From an uncultured Prevotella sp. (lineage in GTDB: Bacteria; Bacteroidota; Bacteroidia; Bacteroidales; Bacteroidaceae): DNA of 47,150 bases. Made by a program: the position numbers and the translations under genes. Positions 39,401 to 47,150 of the stretch are shown in pieces. A model generated the notes under the pieces. That model ran no database searches. It had not been told where the DNA came from and saw nothing but the letters and a program-made list of their open reading frames with translations. Location of the stretch: positions 1 through 47,150 of the forward strand of contig CAJODK010000024.1 in assembly GCA_905233245.1 (NCBI GenBank). The letters are read 5' to 3'. The first letter of the stretch is position 1. Every line of letters begins with the position of its first letter.

Positions 39401-42400
39401 CATGCGACTACAGCCAAGTGGAGCTACGCATTATGGCGAGTCTCTCTGGCGACCAGCACATGATAGATGCCTTCCTCAGTGGTCACGATATCCATGCTGC
39501 TACATCTGCTAAGATTTATCATAAAGACATCAGCGAAGTGACGAAAGACGAACGTCGTAAGGCGAAAAGTGCTAATTTTGGTATCATCTACGGCATCTCT
39601 GCCTTTGGTCTGGCACAAGGTCTCGATATTGACCGTCGCGAGGCTAAGGAATTGATAGACGGCTACTTCGAGTCTTTCCCCGATGTGGAACAGTTCATAG
39701 AGAAATGCAAGCAGACGGCACGCGAAAAAGGCTATGCCGAAACCATCATGGGCAGGCGACGCTATCTGCCTGATATCAACTCGAAGAACGGCACTGTCCG
39801 CGCCTTTGCTGAGCGCAATGCCGTCAATGCCCCGATTCAGGGCACTGCCGCTGACATCATGAAGGTGGCGATGATTCGTGTATGGCAACGTCTGAAAGCC
39901 GAGGGCTTAAAGACCAAGATGATACTTCAGGTACACGACGAACTCAATTTCTCCGTTCCCACAGAGGAAAAGGGTAGGGTAGAGCAGATAGTAAAAGAGG
40001 AGATGCAGAATGCCTATCAACTCGCTGTTCCTCTCATAGCCGATGGCGGTTGGGGCACCAACTGGCTCGAGGCACACTGAAGATTGAAGATTAAACATTA
40101 AAATACCTAAACTCTATTATGCTACAAAAAATTTTCGGTTTTGACCCCTCCACAATGACATTGCGCAAGGAGGTCATTGGTGGTATCACCACCTTCCTTA
40201 CTATGGCCTACATTCTGGCCGTCAACCCTAGTATTCTCTCTGCTACAGGCATGGATGCCGGTGCTATTTTCACCACCACGTGTATCTCTGCTGTAGTGGG
40301 CACCCTGGTTATGGCCGTCTATGCCAAGTTGCCCTTCGTACTCGCTCCTGGCATGGGTCTCAACGCCTTCTTTGCCTACACCGTAGTGCTCACTATGGGC
40401 TACTCATGGCAGTTTGCCCTCACAGCAGTATTTCTCGAGGGTATTATCTTCATCATACTCACCGTCACTGGTCTGCGTCAGTACATCGTCAATGCCATTC
40501 CTCTGGTACTTAGGCGAGCCATAAGTCCTGGCATAGGGCTCTTCATCGCCTTTGTAGGTCTCAAGGGTGCAGGCATCGTAACATCTTCCGAAGCCACCTT
40601 TATCACCCTTGGCAATATGCACGACCCTGCTGTCCTGCTGGGCATCTTCGGCATACTGCTCACTGCTGCTCTCTTGGTGAGAAAAGTTACAGGCTCTCTG
40701 CTTATCGGCATCCTCGTGACCACGATTATTGGCATACCTCTAGGTGTCACCCACTACAACGGCATCATCTCCACACCACCTTCCATCGAACCTATCTTCC
40801 TGAAGTTTGAGTGGCACAATCTGCTCTCCGTTGATATGATAGTCGTAGTGCTCACATTCCTCTTCATCGATATGTTTGACACCATCGGCACTCTCATCGG
40901 AGTCTCCAATCGTGCTGGTATGGTGGACGAGGATGGCAACGTGCTTCGCATCAATAAGGCATTCATGGCCGACGCTGTTGGCACTACCATAGGAGCCATG
41001 CTCGGCACCTCAACAGTCACCACATACGTGGAGAGTGCCTCTGGCGTCAACGCGGGCGGTCGTTCGGGCATCACCAGCATCATTGCCGCCATCTGCTTCC
41101 TTGTGGCACTGCTCTTTGCGCCACTCTTCCTTGCCATCCCTGCTCAGGCCACAGCAGCAGCTCTGGTGCTCGTAGGCGTTATGATGATGTACGAGGTGCG
41201 CAAGGTCGATTTCTCCGACTACGTCACAGGCATCCCATGCTTCATCTGCATCGTCATCATGCCACTGACCTACAGCATCTCCGACGGTATCCTCATGGCG
41301 GTTATCTCCTACGTGCTGATTCATCTCCTCTCTGGCAAAATAAAGGATAAAGATGAGCGCAACAATATCAACTGGGCTACCATCCTGCTGGCAGTGCTAT
41401 TCGTCTGCCGTTACGCATTCCTTTAGAAGGGGTAGGAGCTAAGCAACCAATTCAAATTAACTAGCAAATTTCGAGAATTAACTAGCTAATTTTAAAAATT
41501 AACTAGTTAATTTGAGATTAGAACATAGCAACGATGAAAAGAATCATTACAATCATCCTGACTCTCGCAATAACAGCAGGAGCGGCAACAGCTGAGACTA
41601 AATGCAAAAGTAACTGCAATGACAGTTGCAAGAGCGAAGTTATTCTGGGAAGCATAATGACGCGCACGAGCGTACGCCGATACACCGACCAACCCGTAAC
41701 GAAGGAGACCGTGGAGAAACTGCTGCGCGCAGGCATGGCGGCACCAACTGCCGTTAACAAGCAACCTTGGCACTTCGTTGCCATAACCAGCAGGGAGAAA
41801 CTCGACGAACTTGCAGGTACAGGCCGTAATGGAGGCATGCTGCGTCAGGCTCCTCTCGCCATAGTAGTATGTGGCGATATGGACAAGGCACTGACGGGCA
41901 AGGGGCAAGACTTCTGGATTCAGGACTGCTCTGCAGCAACGGAGAATATCCTGCTTGCAGCTCACGCCCTCGGTCTCGGTGCCGTGTGGACGGGCGTATA
42001 TCCCATGGACGAGCGCGTGGCAGAGGTTTCCAAGGTGCTTGCCCTGCCTCAGAATCTCGTTCCACTCTGTACCATCATCATAGGCTACCCGGCAGAACAG
42101 CCAAAGCCAAAAGACAAGTGGAAACCTGAAAACGTTACATGGTACTGACCCTTACAGCTAAAGACACAAAATACTGATGCAGGCGCATGTCACCGTCCAA
42201 CTCTGGATGAAATGCCGTAGCCATCTGACTGCCCTGACATGCAGCAACGATATTGCCGTCCACTCGCGACAGCACCTTACAATCGTCGCTCAGCACCTCT
42301 TCTATATATGGTGCACGTATGAAGGTCATAGGTATATCTTTACCCACTCCCTCCACCATGCCGGTAGTATGGAAACTGCCCAGTTGTCTGCCATAGGCAT

Positions 42401-45400
42401 TGCGGCGCACGCGCATGTGCATCGTACCGAGACGACCCTCGGAGAGCAATATCATGCCGGCACAAGTGCCGAAGACGGGCAGACCGTCAATTATTGCCTG
42501 ACGTATCGGGGCGAGAAGTCCCGTTTCCCTCAGCAGGCGCATCTGCACCGTACTCTCGCCGCCAGGCAGTATGAGCCCGTCCTTCGGTTGCTGCCAATCC
42601 CTCAGCTGACGTATCTCAAATGCCTCTACGCCAAGACGCTGCAACACCTGCTCATGCTCTATAAACGCCCCCTGCAGGGCAAGAACCGCTATCCTCATTT
42701 TCCTCTCTCAGCCATAAGGAGTTCTATCTCCTGTTCGTTGATGCCCACCATAGCCTCGCCGAGGTCTTCGCTCAGCTCTGCCAGCAGTTTGGCATCCTGA
42801 TAGTTTGTCACCGCCTGAACTATGGCGGCAGCACGCTTGGCAGGATTGCCACTCTTGAATATGCCGCTACCCACGAACACACCCTCTGCGCCAAGCTGCA
42901 TCATCAGCGCTGCATCCGCAGGCGTAGCTACACCGCCGGCAGCAAAGTTCACTACGGGCAACTTCCCGTTCTCATGCACAAAGCGCACCAACTCGTAAGG
43001 TGCCTGCAACTGCTTTGCCGCCTCGAAGAGTTCATCCTCGCTCATTGACACCAGACGGCGTATCTCGCTCTGCATCATACGCATATGGCTCACCGCCTGC
43101 ACCACGTCACCCGTACCAGGCTCGCCTTTAGTGCGAATCATCGTAGCACCCTCTGCTATGCGTCGCAGTGCCTCACCAAGATTCTTTGCACCACACACGA
43201 ACGGCACGTTGAACTTCGTCTTGTCAATATGGTAAATGTTGTCGGCAGGCGACAGCACCTCACTCTCATCTATGTAGTCTATCTCTATTGCCTGCAGTAT
43301 CTGTGCCTCGGCTATGTGGCCTATGCGGCACTTTGCCATTACGGGAATGCTCACCGCCTCCTGAATGCCGCGAATCATCTTGGGGTCGCTCATTCTCGAC
43401 ACACCGCCTGCCGCGCGTATGTCTGCAGGAATCCTTTCAAGTGCCATCACCGCACATGCACCAGCCTCTTCGGCTATGCGCGCCTGCTCTGGTGTCGTCA
43501 CGTCCATTATCACTCCGCCCTTCAGCATTTGAGCCAACTGGCGGTTAAGTTGTTGTCTTTCGTTCATTTTTTCTTATTATTTTTGTTATCCTCTTTTACT
43601 CTCTTTTTTACTCTCCGTTGGCGAAACTCCCTTGTGCTTCTTGAAGAATCTCGAGAGATGGGCTTGCGAGGAGAATCCAAGCCTATAAGCAATGTCTTTC
43701 AACGGCATATTGGTGGAGGAGAGTAGGGCGGTTATCTCTGCCATGATGCGCTCATCTATAATAGCCTTCGGCGAGCGGTCAGCTATGCGGCGCGTCACCT
43801 GCCCCAGGTATCGCGGACTTACATTGAGTTGCTCTGCATAGAATGTCACATCGGAATAGCGAATGTAGTGACGTTCCACATTGGCAAGAAACTGATTGTA
43901 TAGTTCCTCGCTCCTGCTGTTGCCCTCGGCATAGTCAGCAGGCAGAGCCTTCAGGTAGGTCTGTGCATGAAGCATGGCATCGTCCACGCTCTCACCCAAA
44001 CTGAGGTAGTATGCCAGAGCCGAAGCCAATTGATTGGCATGACCGTGACGCCTCGGCAATCCTCCAGGCAGGTCAGAGGGCGCAAGGACCACCGTACACA
44101 TAGGTATTATTAGCCTCTCTATCGCATCATACACCCTCGGTTCCACCAACCGTTCTCCGTGCGTGGATTTCAGCACTGGCGCATATATGATATGCTGAGG
44201 ACGGTAGCGGCGCAACACCTCTGCCAACATCTCCACCACATCGGCACGGCGTAGCAATCCTATCTTCACCACCTGTGGCTGCATGTCGTTGATGATAGCC
44301 TCCACCTGCCTGCGCACCACATCGGCAGACAGGTCATGAAACTCCTGAATACCCAATGTGTTCTGCACAGTAACAGACGTTATGGCCGAAGCAGCCTTGC
44401 CTCCCAACTGGTTAATCAGTTTTATGTCTGCCTGCAAGCCCGAACCTCCCGTACCGTCGCTACCTGTTATTGTTAGTATCGTCTTGTTCATTTTTTCGAC
44501 TGCAAAGGAACGAAAAAAAACAGAAACCTCCAAAAAAAGTTCCGATTATGATAAAAGAAACCAACTTTTTTATTATCTTTGCAAACACATTATATATTAA
44601 ACATTAAACAAAACATTATGAAAGTTCTTATTTTACAAGCCTCTCCAAGGGCTAACGGCAACACCGCATGGATGGCGGAAGAATACAGAAAGGCTGCTGA
44701 GGCAGCAGGACACGAAGTGACGATGGTCAACGTGGCGAAAAAGCATATAGCAGGCTGTCTTGCCTGCGAATACTGCCACAACAAGGGCAACGGCGCATGC
44801 ATACAGAAGGATGACATGCAGGAACTCTATCCGCTGATGGCAGAAGCAGAGGCACTGGTGCTGGCTGCTCCTATCTATTACTTTACGCTCTGCGCACAGA
44901 TTCAGGCTCCCATACAGCGCATGTACTGCGTAAACAGTCCTGCCAACGTCAAGAAGATGGCACTGCTCGTTTCCTCTTACTCTCCCAACGTCTATGACGG
45001 TGCAATAGCAGAGTTTCGCGACATCTGCAACTACTGGAGCGTAGAAAACATGGGGAATGTAACTGCCAAGATTGACGAACAGAAGACGGAAGATACGAAG
45101 CAGAAGATTGTCGAACTGGTGAAGAAACTGTAGCAAGCCTAACGAAGACGAGTGAAGATAGTAATACTTGACGGCTACACAGCCAACCCAGGCGATTTGT
45201 CGTGGGATGAACTGAGGAATCTTGGTGAGGTGACGGTATATGACCGCACCCTGCCAAGTGAGACCATCACCAGAGCACAGGATGCCGACATAGTGCTGAC
45301 CAACAAGGTCGTGATGAGCAAGGAGGTGATAGAACAGCTGCCCCACCTGAGATACATCGGTGTTCTGGCAACAGGATATAACGTGGTGAATCTGGACTCT

Positions 45401-47150
45401 GCAAGGGAGCGAGGTATCGTGGTCACCAATGTACCTGCCTACAGCACCGAGAGCGTAGCTCAGATGGTCTTTGCCCACCTGCTGACCGTCACCAACCGCG
45501 TGGAGCATTATGCTAACCTCCTCCGACTCCCCCCAAGGGGGAGAGCAGCGTGGTGCGAAAGCCCCGACTTCTGCTATTGGGATACAAAGTTGACGGAACT
45601 CGCAGGCAAGACCTTTGGCATCATTGGCTATGGCAATATCGGCCGTAGGGTAGGGGAGATAGCCAGTGCGTTTGGGATGCGGGTGAGGGCGTTAGAGTCA
45701 AGCACCCCCCTAAATCCCCCCCAAGGGGGGAGTGTGGTTAGGATGCCACTCGACGAACTGCTCAGAACGAGCGACGTACTCTCGCTGCACTGTCCGCTGA
45801 CAGAATCCACCAAACATATAATAAATAAGGAGACACTGAGGAAAATGAAGCCCACAGCCATCATCATCAATACAGGCAGAGGTCCATTGGTGGATGACTA
45901 TGCTGTCGCAGAGGCCCTGAAACAGGGTACCATCGCTGCCTACTGTGCTGACGTGCTGACCGAAGAACCGCCACAGAAGGATAATCCGCTCCTCAGTCAG
46001 CCTCATGCCTACATCACTCCCCACATAGCATGGGCATCGACTGAGGCTCGCACCCGACTGATACAGGTAGCTACCGACAATGTCAGAGCCTTCATCTCTG
46101 GTTGTCCGCAGAATGTGGTTTCTTGATTTTCACCTTTATCTGGTCGAAACCCTCGCCAAAGACACCGATGACGGCACTCTGTGATACGAAAGCATTGTTG
46201 TCTATTATCTTTATCAGTCTGAAGATGGCATTGCTTTCGCTTCGCTTTGCCAGTATCCATAGCACCTTGCGCTCCTGACCAGTGTACCATCCGTGACCAT
46301 CAAGTATCGTCACACCATGATCTAGTTGGGTGCCTACGGCATCGGCTATCTCCTGCCACTTTGATGATACTATGAGAAACTGCACCGACTGACGGCGACG
46401 GTTCATGAGGAAGTCCAGCATGACATTTTCCACAAACATGGTGCACAGACCGAATACCACCATGTGAGTTCTCTGCAATATATCTCCAAACTCAGGAATG
46501 AGCAGACAAGAGCCTATCACCACCAGGTCGGTGAAGGTCAGCACGGTGCCCAGACTGATGTCGATATACTTATTGACCGATGCTGCTATGATGTCAGTGC
46601 CGCCCGTAGAACCACCTGCCAGGAATACTATGCCAAGAGCCGAACCCGTCATGGTACAGCCCAGAATGAGCGACATGAAGTTCTGTCCCTCACCCAGAAT
46701 CTTTACTATATGCCCCGACTCATCTACGGGCAATATCTGCTGAAACAGCCCCAGCAGGAATGTCAGCATACAGAATGCATAGATAGTCTTTGACAGAAAT
46801 CGCCATCCCAATATGCGAAGCGCTACAATGCCGAGGAAGAAATTTATTATAAAGAAGGTGTATTGCAACGGAAATCCCGTAGCATAGAACAAGATGGCAG
46901 AGATACCCGCCACGCCACCTGTGACGATGTGGTAAGGCAACAGAAAGACTGTGAAGCCAATGGCATAAAGCACCAGTCCCAGCGTGATAATCACGTAGTC
47001 GATAGCAGTCTTGAAGATAAGGTTTTTTGTCATATTAGGCTTAGTTTTCTGCAAAAGTACGAAATAATTTTCAATTTATCAATTTTTTTTCGTACATTTG
47101 CACCGATAAGTCTATTTATATATTCACTATTTCTCTATGAAACACTTTCT

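Overview
The window looks like a chromosomal segment of a Bacteroidales bacterium, most likely a Prevotella-like member of Prevotellaceae. The evidence is the Bacteroidetes-type promoter core TAnnTTTG(C) in front of at least a dozen genes, TonB-dependent receptors, T9SS-like C-terminal tails, a three-subunit Bacteroidetes-type fumarate reductase, and gene clusters typical of the order (DUF1599 / DoxX-like / tpiA / SPOR; mnmG-apt-uvrC-deoC). All calls come from reading the sequence; no database search was run.

Layout. 1-703: N-terminal part of a tyrosine recombinase running off the left edge, followed by a 3'-half-tRNA-like stretch (893-938) and a terminator, which looks like one end of an integrated element. 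1206-6362: an outer-membrane beta-barrel protein, an SGNH hydrolase and a PL9-like pectate lyase. 6387-14205: a TPP-riboswitch-controlled thiamine uptake unit (TonB receptor + PnuT), then a double periplasmic-binding-domain sensor without a kinase and a secreted GH65-like glycosidase. 14295-16114: a lipoprotein and an MFS transporter. 16154-24038: a long leftward cluster (DUF1599, DoxX-like, tpiA, SPOR, xth, MFS, ROK kinase), followed by a second MFS paralogue with its own promoter.

24039-25682 is a gene-poor, decayed region. It holds a 21-bp tandem repeat, hairpins, the 3' remnant of an iron-containing alcohol dehydrogenase, an orphan minus-strand TPP riboswitch with its own promoter, and a plus-strand candidate structured RNA in the leader of a secreted protein gene. 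25683-27289: a secreted protein and a small lipoprotein. 27560-30994: fumarate reductase / succinate dehydrogenase (B, A, C). 31139-36336: mnmG, apt, uvrC, deoC, with two perfect 16-bp parS-like palindromes, one just upstream of uvrC and one inside it; mnmG plus parS suggests an origin-proximal location. 36333-41426: a polyprenyl diphosphate synthase, a DNA polymerase I whose 3'-5' exonuclease domain looks inactivated, and a purine permease. 41534-44491: an exported nitroreductase-like protein and a vitamin B6 operon (pdxS, pdxT) led by an unusual regulator that fuses a degenerate ThiD/PdxK-type kinase domain to an AraC DNA-binding domain. 44618-47150: a flavodoxin-like protein, a D-2-hydroxyacid dehydrogenase, a YitT-family membrane protein and the first codons of another gene.

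Two repeat classes cross gene boundaries. One is a GC-rich insert (core like CTCCCCAAGGGGAG) sitting in frame in four protein genes. The other is a set of short 7-8 bp tandem arrays of varying sequence in leaders and, in frame, in two genes. The most notable items are the kinase-fold/AraC B6 regulator, the three-way-junction RNA at 25415-25537, the orphan TPP riboswitch, the paired parS sites, the kinase-less double sensor and the Pol I lacking exonuclease residues.
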